The notes beneath the pieces are model-generated. The model did no database searches and was not told the origin of the DNA. It saw nothing but the letters and a program-made list of their open reading frames with translations. 64,000 bases of DNA, taken from the NCBI GenBank assembly GCA_017306245.1, contig JAFKIY010000003.1:124001-188000 (forward strand), in the 5' to 3' direction. The first letter of the stretch is position 1; the number at the start of each line of letters is the position of its first letter. The stretch comes from Micrococcales bacterium (GTDB lineage: Bacteria > Actinomycetota > Actinomycetes > Actinomycetales > Microbacteriaceae). Shown here piece by piece: positions 9,707-17,713 of the stretch. The position numbers and the translations under genes are program-made.

Positions 9707-10576
9707 TTAGGTTCCGCTCTCCGCGACCGCGACGGCGATCTCGTTCCTCCAGGGGTCGTCGAACGTGAGGGTGCGGCCGTCGTAGCGAGTGCTGATCTGA
9801 CCGGCGGCGAGGCGCTCGCGCAGCGCCCCGAGGTCATCCGGTGTCGGCAGTTGGATCGCCACCTCGCCGAGCCCGAGCGCGGGGGAGCGGTCCCGTGCGC
9901 CGCGGCTCTGCCATGTGTTCATTCCGAGGTGGTGGTGGTACCCGCCCGCGGCGACGAACAGCGCCTGCGAACCGAACTCGGCCGTCACCTCGAAGCCGAG
10001 GATGTCCGAGTAGAACTTCCGCGCCGACGGGATGTCACCGACCTTCAAGTGCACGTGCCCGACCGTGGTGGGGGAGAGGACTTGTGCGCTGGCAACATCG
10101 GAGAGGTGGGTGTGCAGGAACACGTTGGGGTCGAGGTATTTTGTGTCCATCGTGACCCGGGATCCGTCCCACCGCCAGGTGCTGCGCGGCCGATCCCAAT
10201 AGAGTTCGACGCCGTTTCCTTCCGGGTCGTCGAAGTACAGTGCCTCGGAGACCAGGTGGTCCGCGCTGCCGGTGAAGGCTCGCGGATACTTCGTGGCCAC
10301 GGAGTGAAGGGCGGCGGCGAGAGCCGCCTGAGTTTCGAACAGCAGTGCCGTGTGGAAGAGGCCGGCGGCTCCCTCCGGGGCGTGTTTGAGCAGCGGTGAA
10401 TGCTCCAGCACGACCGACGGTGTGCCCGATCCGAGGATGACACGATCGCCTTTGTGCGAGAGCACCGCAAGGCCCACGCCGTCGCGGTAGAACGCCGTCA
10501 TGGCGTCCAGATCGGCAACTTTCAGGGTCACGGCGCCCACGTTCGTGCCCGCGCTGATCACATCTTCTGGGGACAT
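9707..10576 (-). CDS. VOC-superfamily dioxygenase-like protein (two domains)
   Basis: The 289-residue protein starts MSPEDVISAG; the longer frame upstream runs through tRNA-Gln and is rejected. It contains two vicinal-oxygen-chelate domains, the first beginning VGAVTLKVADLDAMTAFYRDGVGL and the second VGHVHLKVGDIPSARKFYSDILG. The size and double domain resemble catechol-2,3-dioxygenase or CatE-like proteins of actinobacteria. Candidate metal ligands are in VGHVHLKV and in the family-typical YHHHLGMNTW. The substrate is unknown. Confidence 0.87.
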   Translation of the reverse strand: MSPEDVISAGTNVGAVTLKVADLDAMTAFYRDGVGLAVLSHKGDRVILGSGTPSVVLEHSPLLKHAPEGAAGLFHTALLFETQAALAAALHSVATKYPRAFTGSADHLVSEALYFDDPEGNGVELYWDRPRSTWRWDGSRVTMDTKYLDPNVFLHTHLSDVASAQVLSPTTVGHVHLKVGDIPSARKFYSDILGFEVTAEFGSQALFVAAGGYHHHLGMNTWQSRGARDRSPALGLGEVAIQLPTPDDLGALRERLAAGQISTRYDGRTLTFDDPWRNEIAVAVAESGT

Positions 10577-10744
10577 TGCCCATCCTTCTTCCTCACCGAC
10601 CGTCCCGTCGATCTTCTCATCCACCCCGGGTGTGGCGCTGGGGCGGCCAGGCGTGAGTGACTCGGTGACGCTCCTGCCGACCTCCTCCGAAGGGCGTTCG
10701 GGTACGCTAAAGTAGACAGTCGGCCCGGGTCCGCCCGGAACCGG

Positions 10745-10819
10745 TGGGGTATGGTGTAATTGGCAACACGGAAGATTCTGATTCTTTTGTTCTTGGTTCG
10801 AGTCCAGGTACCCCAGCCA
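10745..10819 (+). tRNA. tRNA-Gln (CTG), CCA encoded
   Basis: The acceptor stem TGGGGTA pairs with TACCCCA. The anticodon stem GAAGA/TCTTT holds the loop TTCTGAT with anticodon CTG, and the T arm has GGTTCGAGTCC. Discriminator G and CCA follow directly. Confidence 0.95.
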
Positions 10820-10886
10820 TAGATCAGCCATCATCGGGTGCCCGCCTAGCGCGGGCCACCGTCAGACGGTCCTGCCGCACGCTCGC

Positions 10887-11048
10887 TCAGCGAATCCGGT
10901 ACAGGGGGATATCGAGGGGCAGTTGCGCGTCGGCCGGGCGATCGGGAATCCTGCCGTATCCGTCGCGGGCGACGAGGCGGGCGACACCGACGATGGATGT
11001 CACGACGCCGGCGAGGATGAGAATGACGAAAATCAGTGCAATGTTCAT
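10887..11048 (-). CDS. Small single-pass membrane protein (53 aa)
   Basis: A short frame starts MNIALIFVILILAG and ends PLYRIR. One transmembrane segment (about residues 3-25) is followed by a 28-residue tail with basic and Pro residues (YGRIPDRPAD). It is transcribed away from the GlxA-type regulator and shares an intergenic region holding four TGGC/GCCA half-sites. The function is unknown; the clean hydrophobic segment and location at a regulated divergent promoter support a real gene. Confidence 0.6.
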   Translation of the reverse strand: MNIALIFVILILAGVVTSIVGVARLVARDGYGRIPDRPADAQLPLDIPLYRIR

Positions 11049-11065
11049 GGCAGAAATGCTATGTC

Positions 11066-11099
11066 TGGCTATTTTCAGCCACTAGTGGCAGTATTGCCA
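11066..11099. promoter_or_regulatory. Cluster of four TGGC/GCCA half-sites (candidate operator)
   Basis: TGGC-N8-GCCA is followed after 4 nt by TGGC-N6-GCCA; the centre GCCACTAGTGGC is a perfect 12-bp palindrome. It lies between the divergent 53-aa gene and the GlxA-type regulator, so autoregulation by that AraC-class protein is plausible. Confidence 0.5.
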
Positions 11100-11131
11100 T
11101 AGTTCGTCAATGTTCTGCCAGGAGTTCCCCC

Positions 11132-12085
11132 ATGCTGAAAAACATCGTTGTACTGGCCATCCCCGGCATCGCGCCGTTCGAATTCGGCGTCATTTGCGAA
11201 GTGTTCGGCGTCGACCGCAGCGAAAGCGGTGGTCCCACATTCGACTTCACGATCGCCACCGCGAAGCCCGGCCGCGTCCCCACCAACCTCGGGTTCGACA
11301 TGGTCGTCGAGAACGATCTCAGCGTCGCATCCGAAGCCGACCTCATCGCCGTGCCGGCACACGCGCTCGACGGAGTCGACGAGGCCTACCTCGACGTCAT
11401 CCGTGCAGCCGAGAAGCGCGGCGCGTGGGTATTGAGCGTGTGCAGCGGCGCGTTCGTGCTCGCCCAGGCCGGCATCCTGGATGGCCGCCGCAGCACCACG
11501 CACTGGATGTACACCGACAAGCTCGCGGAGCGCTACCCGCACACCGAGGTCGACCCGGAGGTGCTGTTCGTCGAGGACCGCGGTGTCGTCACGAGCGCCG
11601 GCACCGCATCGGGGATCGACGCCGCACTGCACATCGTGCGCAAGGAGCTCGGCGCATCCGCCGCAAACATCATCGCGCGCCGGATGGTGATACCGCCGCA
11701 GCGCGACGGCGGCCAGTCCCAGTACATCGAAGCGCCGATCGTGGCGTGCAAGAGCGACTCTCTCGCCCCCATCACCGACTGGATGGTTCAGCACCTCGAC
11801 GAGGAACTCAGCGTCGACGAACTGGCGAAGCGCGCCCTCATGTCGAGCAGGACCTTCGCACGGAAGTTCAGGGCAGAAACGGGAACGACGCCCGCGGCAT
11901 GGCTGAATCGGCAACGTCTGCTGCGGGCCCAGCAGCTGCTGGAGCAGACGGATTTCGGGCTCGAGCAGGTCGCGTCCGAGGCGGGTTTCGGGATCGCGGC
12001 GGTCATGCGCCACCACTTCGTGAAGACACTGCAGACGACCCCGGCCGCCTACCGACGCTCGTTCGGGGAGCGTATTCCCGCGTAA
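11132..12085 (+). CDS. GlxA-family AraC-type transcriptional regulator
   Basis: The 317-residue protein combines an N-terminal DJ-1/PfpI-like domain (about residues 4-170; VLSVCSGAFVLAQAGILDGRR is the nucleophile-elbow region) with a C-terminal AraC double helix-turn-helix (MSSRTFARKFRAETGTTPAAW and a second helix near ASEAGFGIAAVMRHHF). The ATG at 11132 is chosen because the longer frame begins inside the divergent gene. Such proteins usually activate catabolic genes; the target is unknown, but the divergent 53-aa gene and itself are candidates. Confidence 0.9.
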   Translation: MLKNIVVLAIPGIAPFEFGVICEVFGVDRSESGGPTFDFTIATAKPGRVPTNLGFDMVVENDLSVASEADLIAVPAHALDGVDEAYLDVIRAAEKRGAWVLSVCSGAFVLAQAGILDGRRSTTHWMYTDKLAERYPHTEVDPEVLFVEDRGVVTSAGTASGIDAALHIVRKELGASAANIIARRMVIPPQRDGGQSQYIEAPIVACKSDSLAPITDWMVQHLDEELSVDELAKRALMSSRTFARKFRAETGTTPAAWLNRQRLLRAQQLLEQTDFGLEQVASEAGFGIAAVMRHHFVKTLQTTPAAYRRSFGERIPA

Positions 12086-12147
12086 GCCGGTCGGCACGGT
12101 ACGTGGCAGGGTCACCGCGGGCTGCCACGAACACGTCTCGCGCTGCC

Positions 12148-12897
12148 TCAGTCCAGTTTCACCGGTTTGAATTTCACCGGCGCGAGCCACCAGGTGACGA
12201 CGACGGCCGTGATCGCGCCGGCCGCCATGATGGAGGCCAGAACGACAATCTGGAATCGTCCCGCCTCGATCGGCGAAACGCCGCCGAAGATTGCGCCGAC
12301 GAACGCTCCGGGCAACGTCACCAGACCCGTGGTCTTCGTCTGGTCGATGGACGGCACGAGCGCGTTGTAGACCGCCCTGCGCCCGAGCTCCAGCGTGGAC
12401 TGCCGTGGTGTCGCGCCAAGCGCAAGCCAACCTTCGACATCCTCCCAATGGTCGGTGACAGCTTCGGAAATATTTCGCCCGGCAAGCGTGGCGATCGTCA
12501 TCGCGTTGCCGATCACGATGCCGCCGATCGCGAGCGCGTACCGGGCGGAGAACTCGATCGCGCCGGTCGCGAACACGACTCCCAGCGTGACCGAGATCCC
12601 GAGCGCCATGGCGCTGCCGACCAAAACTGCATGCCGCCACGACCAGCCGATGCGCCTGGTGGAGGTGAACGCGGCAATCGTGAACATCACGACGAGCGCG
12701 ACGCCGACCCAGAAACCGCTCGTGATGACCCCGGCCAGGACGACGCTGATGGCGGCGAGCTGAACGACGCCGCGCAGGATCGCCAGCAGCGGCGTCCATC
12801 GGTGGGGCACGCCGTACCAGGAGAGCACCGCGGTGCCGATGGCGGTCAGAACAAGGACCCCGACGAGGGTGGGAAGCAGGTCGGGCAGGTTTGTCAT
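12148..12897 (-). CDS. FetB-like ABC transporter permease (UPF0014)
   Basis: A membrane protein of 249 residues starting MTNLPDLL, with about seven hydrophobic segments. The stretches AISVVLAGVITSGFWVG, IGGIVIGNAMTIATLAGRNI and LVTLPGAFVGAIFGG match the UPF0014/FetB permease family, linked in E. coli to iron export with the ATPase FetA. No ATPase gene is adjacent, so the partner must be elsewhere or absent. Start 12897 is preferred over 12915 on family length. Confidence 0.82.
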   Translation of the reverse strand: MTNLPDLLPTLVGVLVLTAIGTAVLSWYGVPHRWTPLLAILRGVVQLAAISVVLAGVITSGFWVGVALVVMFTIAAFTSTRRIGWSWRHAVLVGSAMALGISVTLGVVFATGAIEFSARYALAIGGIVIGNAMTIATLAGRNISEAVTDHWEDVEGWLALGATPRQSTLELGRRAVYNALVPSIDQTKTTGLVTLPGAFVGAIFGGVSPIEAGRFQIVVLASIMAAGAITAVVVTWWLAPVKFKPVKLD

Positions 12898-12936
12898 GGC
12901 ACTGACACTACGCACTCCCGGGCGCTCCGAGACGAT

Positions 12937-13575
12937 CTACAGGTCGACGGATTCTCCGGGCCCGAGCGGGAAGAATGTGCCCCCGCCCGCCTCGGTCGCA
13001 ATCTGGATTCGCGCGTTGGACATCGACTTCCCGGCGGCGGAAAGCACCATTTCGTGCACGGCGAAGCTTCGCCGCGGTGAGATGGCCATCACGAAATCCA
13101 TCACCTCGCCAATTTTCAGCCACGGCGCCCCCGCCGGAACGGCGAGGGTCGCCACCTCGACGCCCTGCGGAATCGTGTACGAGTCGCCGGCGTAGTACAA
13201 CTCGTCGTTGATCAGGACGCCCACATTGTCGACGACGGGGATCGACGAGTGGATAACGGCGTGCTCACTGCCGAAGAAGCGGAGCGTGAACGGGTCGACC
13301 GTGACCGTGTCGCCATCCTTGACGACCTCCACAGCGAACTCGGATGCCGCCGCAGCGACGCCCGCGGGGCCGAAGATCCGCGCATCCGGGTTGCGGCGGA
13401 GGATCTCCTCGAGTTGGTCGCTTGTCCAGTGGTCCTGGTGTTCGTGGGTGATGACAATCGCGACCACATCGTTCAGCCCGACGAGAAGCGTCGTGAAGCT
13501 GCCCGGGTCGACGACGAGGGTCTTGCCGGCAGTGTCGACGAGGAGGCACGCGTGCTCCTGCTTGGTAACCTTCAT
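12937..13575 (-). CDS. MBL-fold metal-dependent hydrolase
   Basis: The 212-residue protein begins MKVTKQEHACLLVDTAGKTL. It has the metallo-beta-lactamase metal motif HEHQDHW (about residues 45-51) and a later metal ligand in YYAGDSYTIPQ, and ends after AVHEMVLSAAGKSM. The size and the opening ACLLVD resemble UlaG-like MBL proteins. A specific substrate cannot be named. It is divergent from the lipid kinase gene with an 84-bp gap. Confidence 0.85.
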   Translation of the reverse strand: MKVTKQEHACLLVDTAGKTLVVDPGSFTTLLVGLNDVVAIVITHEHQDHWTSDQLEEILRRNPDARIFGPAGVAAAASEFAVEVVKDGDTVTVDPFTLRFFGSEHAVIHSSIPVVDNVGVLINDELYYAGDSYTIPQGVEVATLAVPAGAPWLKIGEVMDFVMAISPRRSFAVHEMVLSAAGKSMSNARIQIATEAGGGTFFPLGPGESVDL

Positions 13576-13647
13576 GGCGCCATTGTACGTTTCGTCGCGC
13601 CGCGGGTGCTTTTTCGGCGAAGGCACACGGTGCGGGCCGTTTGCCGC

Positions 13648-13653
13648 CATAAT
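13648..13653 (+). promoter_or_regulatory. Leaderless -10 box for the lipid kinase gene
   Basis: CATAAT lies 6 nt before the ATG at 13660, with no Shine-Dalgarno, supporting both the start choice and a leaderless transcript. Confidence 0.5.
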
Positions 13654-13659
13654 CGTGGG

Positions 13660-14568
13660 ATGACGACGACCATCCCGAAGCGCGTCGTCGTCGCGATCAA
13701 TCCGCGGGCATCGTTCGGCAAATCCCGTGCGGTCGGGCCGGCGGCGGTTCAGGCGCTTCGGTCTGCAGGGCACGACGTTACGAGCCTCACCGAACCCGAC
13801 TTCCAGAGGTTGCGGCACTCGGCAGGGAGTGCGCTCGCCTCGAGTCCGGATGCTCTCGTCGTCGTCGGCGGGGACGGAATGGTCAATCTCGGCGTGAACC
13901 TGGTCGCGGACACGGCGATTCCGCTCGGCATCATCCCCTCGGGTACCGGAAACGACGTGTCGAGGGGCCTCGGCATCACGGTCAAAGCTCCCGAGCGTGC
14001 CACTCAGTCGCTGCTGGCGGCACTTCAGGCCCCGCCTCGGATCATCGACGGCGGATTCGCCACGAGAAGCGACGGGTCGACGAGCTGGTTCGTCGGCGTG
14101 CTCTCCGCGGGCTTCGACGCGATCGTCAACGAACGCGCCAATCAGATGCGCTGGCCCCGCGGAGCGCAGCGCTACAACCTCGCGCTCCTGCGCGAACTCG
14201 CGATGCTGAAACCTATCCGCTACCGGCTCACCCTGGACGGTGAAAGCATTGAAACGGATGCCGTGCTCGTTGCGATCGCCAACAACGTGTCGCTCGGCGG
14301 CGGCATGCTCATCACGCCGGAGGCGAAAATCGACGATGGCCTCCTCGACGTGTTCGTCGTGCAGCCGCTGTCGCGCACCGCGTTCCTGCGGATCTTCCCC
14401 CGCGTGTTCAAGGGCACGCACGTGACCGACGCGCGCGTGTCGATTCGGCGGGCACGCCGCATCCGCGTCGACGCGGACAATGTGGTCGCCTACGCGGACG
14501 GCGAGCGGGTTGCCGGGTTGCCGCTCGATGTCGAAGTTCGCCCAGGCGCGCTCAGGGTGTTGGCGTAG
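13660..14568 (+). CDS. Diacylglycerol kinase family lipid kinase
   Basis: The 302-residue soluble protein is of the DAGK catalytic / YegS-BmrU family, which phosphorylates diacylglycerol or related lipids with ATP. Motifs are VAINPRASFGK at the N-terminus, the nucleotide-binding VVVGGDGMVNLG (about residues 66-77), IPSGTGNDVSRGLG and the C-terminal acidic strand VDADNVVAYADGERV. In actinobacteria such enzymes take part in phosphatidylinositol or glycolipid turnover. The tail overlaps the convergent lipoprotein gene by 17 bp. Confidence 0.9.
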   Translation: MTTTIPKRVVVAINPRASFGKSRAVGPAAVQALRSAGHDVTSLTEPDFQRLRHSAGSALASSPDALVVVGGDGMVNLGVNLVADTAIPLGIIPSGTGNDVSRGLGITVKAPERATQSLLAALQAPPRIIDGGFATRSDGSTSWFVGVLSAGFDAIVNERANQMRWPRGAQRYNLALLRELAMLKPIRYRLTLDGESIETDAVLVAIANNVSLGGGMLITPEAKIDDGLLDVFVVQPLSRTAFLRIFPRVFKGTHVTDARVSIRRARRIRVDADNVVAYADGERVAGLPLDVEVRPGALRVLA

Positions 14569-15055
14569 GGGAGGGAGTCGTCGGAGCCGACGGCGAGGCG
14601 TTCGCCAGCTGGTCGGGGTCCGTCGAGATGCACGAGTAGAGCTGGTCGGCGTTCGGTTTGTCGTCTTTCGGGAACACCAGAAACTCCTGCTTGGGCCTCG
14701 TGTCGCTCTTCACGCTGCTCTTGAACGTGTCGAATATCGAAGAGCACGCCGCGGATACGGCGTTCTGCAGCGAGCCGGCCGATGAAACGTCAGCGGGAGT
14801 GAGCGTGCCCTGGCCGATGACGATGTATTTGTGGCTCAGCGCGCACGGCATCACCGTGACCTGCTCGACGATGCTGCCGTCGGCGGAGTTGAAACTGAAA
14901 CAGTCGTGGTCCTTCAGGTCGCGAGCGGAAATGGCGGTGCTCTGGGTGACGCGGCCGTTGCTGTCTCTCGGCGGTCCGGGGTTCAGGAGGGAGCATCCGC
15001 CAAGGAGAAGCCCAACTCCGATCACTGCCGCCGCGCTCAGCAGTTTCTTGCGCAT
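14552..15055 (-). CDS. Secreted lipoprotein, septum-formation-like domain
   Basis: The 167-residue protein has a lipoprotein signal (MRKKLLSAAAVIGVGLLLGG, then Cys21). The mature part begins with a short linker, then a region with DLKDHDCFSFN and VMPCALSHKYIVIGQ whose cysteines fit a small disulfide-containing extracellular domain, and a Pro/Thr/Ser tail. This resembles the actinobacterial septum-formation family (PF13845-like), an assignment made by pattern only. Its transcription is away from tRNA-Glu. Confidence 0.78.
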   Translation of the reverse strand: MRKKLLSAAAVIGVGLLLGGCSLLNPGPPRDSNGRVTQSTAISARDLKDHDCFSFNSADGSIVEQVTVMPCALSHKYIVIGQGTLTPADVSSAGSLQNAVSAACSSIFDTFKSSVKSDTRPKQEFLVFPKDDKPNADQLYSCISTDPDQLANASPSAPTTPSPTPTP

Positions 15056-15135
15056 CCTGTCCTCCCCGCCAGATCCGCCGAACCATTTTTGTCGGCCCGC
15101 ACCTCTATGGCATACTCAATTAGTCCGCCCACTAC

Positions 15136-15208
15136 GGCCCCATCGTATAGCGGCCTAGTACGCCGCCCTCTCACGGCGGTAACGCGGGTTCGAATCCCGC
15201 TGGGGTCA
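15136..15208 (+). tRNA. tRNA-Glu (CTC), integration target
   Basis: The acceptor GGCCCCA pairs with TGGGGTC (one G-T pair). The anticodon arm CCGCC/GGCGG holds the loop CTCTCAC with anticodon CTC; the T arm is GCGGGTTCGAATCCCGC. The discriminator is A and CCA is not encoded. Its 3' part, from the anticodon stem onward, is repeated at 32492-32536. Confidence 0.95.
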
Positions 15209-15210
15209 CC
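15166..15210. repeat. attL: 45-bp direct repeat (left copy) inside tRNA-Glu
   Basis: This stretch is identical over 45 bp to 32492-32536. It runs from the anticodon stem through the tRNA 3' end plus two bases, the usual crossover target of tyrosine integrases. Confidence 0.93.
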
Positions 15211-15216
15211 GGAACG

Positions 15217-15242
15217 AAAACCCCCGCTCAGGCGGGGGTTTT
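15217..15242 (+). terminator. Intrinsic terminator after tRNA-Glu
   Basis: The stem CCCCCGC/GCGGGGG has a 4-nt loop and flanking AAAA/TTTT, making a classical terminator for the tRNA or for the convergent integrase. It lies just inside the element, so the element brings its own stop for tRNA transcription. Confidence 0.8.
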
Positions 15243-15273
15243 CTCCTTTTCGGCGAGAGGTCGTTTCGAGGCG

Positions 15274-16401
15274 CTACGCGGCCTTTGGCAACAGATTGGC
15301 AACATCCGATTGCATCGCCGCGCGATCGAGCGCCGTGGCAACACTGTCGAGGTCGTCATCGAATAGGTCCGCGTACACGTCGAGGGTGACCGCTGCCGAG
15401 GCGTGACCGAGCATCCGCTGCACCGCCTTGACGTGCGCCCCGGCGCTCACGGCGAGCGACGCGGCCGTGTGCCGCAGTTCGTGCGGCGTGAGGCCGTCGA
15501 GTCCGACCGCCGTAGCCGCAGGGTCGAACCAGCCGACGCGGTAGACGTGGTTCCGCAGCCAGGTGCCCGTGCGGATGCCGTAGAACACCGGCGCGTCGGC
15601 CCGCCTCCCGGCGATCTGCGCGCGCAGCAGGCCGACGAGGAACGCTGGGATCGGGATGCTCCGATGCTCGTAGTCCTTCGGCGGCTCGATCCGTTGATAG
15701 CCCTTGTCTGCCACGACGGTCTGCGCGACCGTCAAGCGCGGGTGCTTCGCGTCGAGGTCGAGGTCGCCGACCCGCAGCCCCGACAACTCGCCCCACCGCA
15801 GGCCGCAGTAAGCGAGCACGAGCACGACGAGGCCGTAGCCGTACCGCCGCCCGTCCTTCATCTCGTCAATGGCCTGCGCGAGCGCCGCGACCTGATCGTG
15901 CGAGAGATACCGCTTGCGCGTCTTCGTTGGCTTCGGCAGCTTGAGCCGCTGCGCCGGGTTCGACGGCAGCCGCCCATCTTCGACCGCGAACCGCAGCGCG
16001 CCCGAGAGCACGTTCACGATCTTGCGCACCGTCGCCGGAGCGCCGGGCAACGCCGAAGCCCACTCCTGCACGCGCAGTCGCGTGAGGTTGCCAATCGGGA
16101 TCGTGCCGAGTTCGGGCACGATGTGCGTGTCGATGATGCTCTCGACCCTGCTGCGCGTCGTCGCACGCAGATCGGCCCGCGCCGAAAGCCAGGTGCTCAG
16201 CCAGTCGGCCACGGTCACCCGAGCCAGTGACGGGTCGAGATAGCGGCCCTGAGCGATGTCGACCTCGGTGGTCGCTAGGAACAGCTCAGCGGCCTTCTTG
16301 GTGGTGAAGCCGCGCTTCTGCGTCTGCTTCTTGTCGGGCCGCCGGTACAGCGCCCGATAGCGGCGACCCTTCGCCGTCTCGTAAGCCTCGATGCTTCCCA
16401 C
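15274..16401 (-). CDS. Tyrosine-type site-specific integrase
   Basis: The 375-residue enzyme starts at GTG 16401 (MGSIEAYETAKGRRYRALYR), which gives the usual length; the longer frame runs through the excisionase gene. It has an Arm-type N-terminal DNA-binding domain (about 4-55), a SAM-like core-binding domain (about 62-145) and the catalytic domain (about 165-360). Catalytic residues seen are Arg202 (GLRWGE), His307, Arg310 and His311 (HELRHTAAS), His333 (LGH) and the nucleophile Tyr343 (DVYADL). It recombines the element at the tRNA-Glu att site. Its 3' end is 31 bp from the terminator beside attL, and it starts 14 bp after the excisionase-like gene. Confidence 0.95.
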   Translation of the reverse strand: MGSIEAYETAKGRRYRALYRRPDKKQTQKRGFTTKKAAELFLATTEVDIAQGRYLDPSLARVTVADWLSTWLSARADLRATTRSRVESIIDTHIVPELGTIPIGNLTRLRVQEWASALPGAPATVRKIVNVLSGALRFAVEDGRLPSNPAQRLKLPKPTKTRKRYLSHDQVAALAQAIDEMKDGRRYGYGLVVLVLAYCGLRWGELSGLRVGDLDLDAKHPRLTVAQTVVADKGYQRIEPPKDYEHRSIPIPAFLVGLLRAQIAGRRADAPVFYGIRTGTWLRNHVYRVGWFDPAATAVGLDGLTPHELRHTAASLAVSAGAHVKAVQRMLGHASAAVTLDVYADLFDDDLDSVATALDRAAMQSDVANLLPKAA

Positions 16402-16415
16402 GTCAGCCCCGGCTC

Positions 16416-16628
16416 CTACTGCCGCAGCCCGGCAAGGCGCTCGACATCGACGCGCCGATAGAGGCGCTTGTGCTGGGTGAGCCGAATCGGCTCCACCGGA
16501 GAGCGACCATCCAGTGCGAGCGTGCGTAGAGTCGTGCGGTGGATGCCGAGCAGCGTGGCCGTCTGAGCCTCGGAGTAGAACAGAGGCGCAGGGGCGGCGG
16601 TCGTGACGGCTTCGGTGTTCTCGTCCAT
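16416..16628 (-). CDS. Excisionase-like helix-turn-helix protein
   Basis: A 70-residue protein starting MDENTEAV; AAGGAGG sits 4 nt before ATG 16628, favouring it over the adjacent GTG at 16631. The core FYSEAQTATLLGIHRTTLRT then VEPIRLTQHKRLYRRVDVERL is a MerR-like winged helix as in excisionases and DNA-binding adaptors of actinobacterial integrative elements. It is probably cotranscribed with the integrase and could set the direction of recombination. Confidence 0.8.
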   Translation of the reverse strand: MDENTEAVTTAAPAPLFYSEAQTATLLGIHRTTLRTLALDGRSPVEPIRLTQHKRLYRRVDVERLAGLRQ

Positions 16629-16654
16629 CACGCCTCCTTCCCGTGCGCCGACTC

Positions 16655-16707
16655 AGATAATCGCTGGTATCGTAGATTAGATCACAAAGCAAAGATAATC
16701 GCAAGTA
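16655..16707. repeat. Repeated AGATAATCGC motifs between divergent genes
   Basis: AGATAATCGC occurs at 16655 and 16693, both followed by NNGTA, with a related AGATTAGATC between them and GAGATT just after. The AT-rich 111-bp space separates xis-int from the divergent unknown gene, so this looks like a binding-site array for the excisionase or a regulator. Confidence 0.5.
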
Positions 16708-16730
16708 CCTGAGATTGCTTTCGAGTTCGC

Positions 16731-16736
16731 TAGACT
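16731..16736 (+). promoter_or_regulatory. Leaderless -10 box of the 16743 gene
   Basis: TAGACT lies 6 nt before the ATG at 16743, with no ribosome site between. Confidence 0.5.
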
Positions 16737-16742
16737 CTGAAC

Positions 16743-17453
16743 ATGCCTGCATCACCCCGACGCCCCGGCGATCAGTCCTATGACGGCCTGATCGTCGCGG
16801 CCGACCTACCCGACGGGTGGCACCTCGCCTCCCGGTTTCCCGGCGAGCGTGACGATGACGTGAGCGAGCAGATTGACGCGCTGCTCGGATACAACGACCA
16901 GGCCGTGAACGACGCTGACCGACAGGCGCAGCTCGACTCCGGCGCGAACGAGACTATCGACGGCCGCTGGCGCTACATCGAGCACACCGCCACCGCGACC
17001 CGCGTGCTCATCCGTCTCCAACGGCAGACGTTTGCCGTGCCCGAAGAGGTGCGGATCACCGGCGTTATCTACCTACCTTGGCGACCAGGTGACCCGATCA
17101 CCAGCCAACTGCTGCGCGAACTTCCGACAGCGAGGATCGAGGCGGCGATCAACAAGCGCCTATTCGCTATGAAGCGCACCGAGACTATTACCGGCGGCAA
17201 GATCGTGCTGCCCTCCGGCCGCAAGGTCGCAGAGCGCGATCTGCTCAAGCCTCTCGGCGACCCGAAGAAGACGCCCGACTTCTACGAACTCGTCGCCCTG
17301 CAACACGGCAGGCTCGCAGGGCAAGGCGACCCCAACCCCTCAGCAACGATGGCCGACATCAGCGGCGTCGCCCTCTCCACTGCTCAGGGCTGGGTCACCC
17401 GCGCCCGGGTGCGCGGGCTGCTCCCGCCCGGGCGCAAAGGCCGCGCCGGGTAG
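16743..17453 (+). CDS. Unknown element-borne protein with C-terminal HTH-like region
   Basis: The 236-residue protein is not firmly recognised. The first part is acidic and hydrophilic (GWHLASRFPGERDDDVSEQ), the middle contains a beta-rich stretch (GVIYLPWRPGDPITSQLLRE). The end reads ATMADISGVALSTAQGWVTR ARVRGLLPPG, which looks like a helix-turn-helix as seen in proteins of actinobacterial integrative elements. It is divergent from xis-int and driven by a leaderless promoter. A role in element control or replication is possible but is inference. Confidence 0.7.
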   Translation: MPASPRRPGDQSYDGLIVAADLPDGWHLASRFPGERDDDVSEQIDALLGYNDQAVNDADRQAQLDSGANETIDGRWRYIEHTATATRVLIRLQRQTFAVPEEVRITGVIYLPWRPGDPITSQLLRELPTARIEAAINKRLFAMKRTETITGGKIVLPSGRKVAERDLLKPLGDPKKTPDFYELVALQHGRLAGQGDPNPSATMADISGVALSTAQGWVTRARVRGLLPPGRKGRAG

Positions 17454-17561
17454 CTCGTTGTTCTCGCGTTTGAGGGAGTCGAACTATTCTGTTCCCCCTC
17501 GCACATGAAATCACGATCCCACGTTCTGCCGCATGATTCCGCCACTTGTGCGTGGTCAGCC

Positions 17562-17624
17562 TGTGGATAACTACATCGCGATTCATGACCCAGCACAGTC
17601 GGTAGCACATGAGGTAGCACATGA
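17562..17624. other. DnaA-box-like 9-mer and tandem 12-bp repeat in a 260-bp non-coding region
   Basis: TGTGGATAA (17562-17570) is the exact complement of the consensus DnaA box TTATCCACA. About 30 bp further on, GGTAGCACATGA occurs twice in tandem (17601-17612, 17613-17624). The whole gap 17454-17713 shows no convincing gene. It may be a regulatory or replication region; a chance DnaA match is possible. Confidence 0.35.
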
Positions 17625-17713
17625 AAGACCCACAATGAAGATGCGCCCAGGAGTGCTTCACAAGGATGGGACTCGCGTCTGCACGAGGGGCGTATTCGTT
17701 CTGGACCACACGC

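Noticed and set aside
10577..10834. N-terminal extension of the VOC gene
   Set aside because: It would run through tRNA-Gln on the opposite strand, and the family starts at the chosen ATG.
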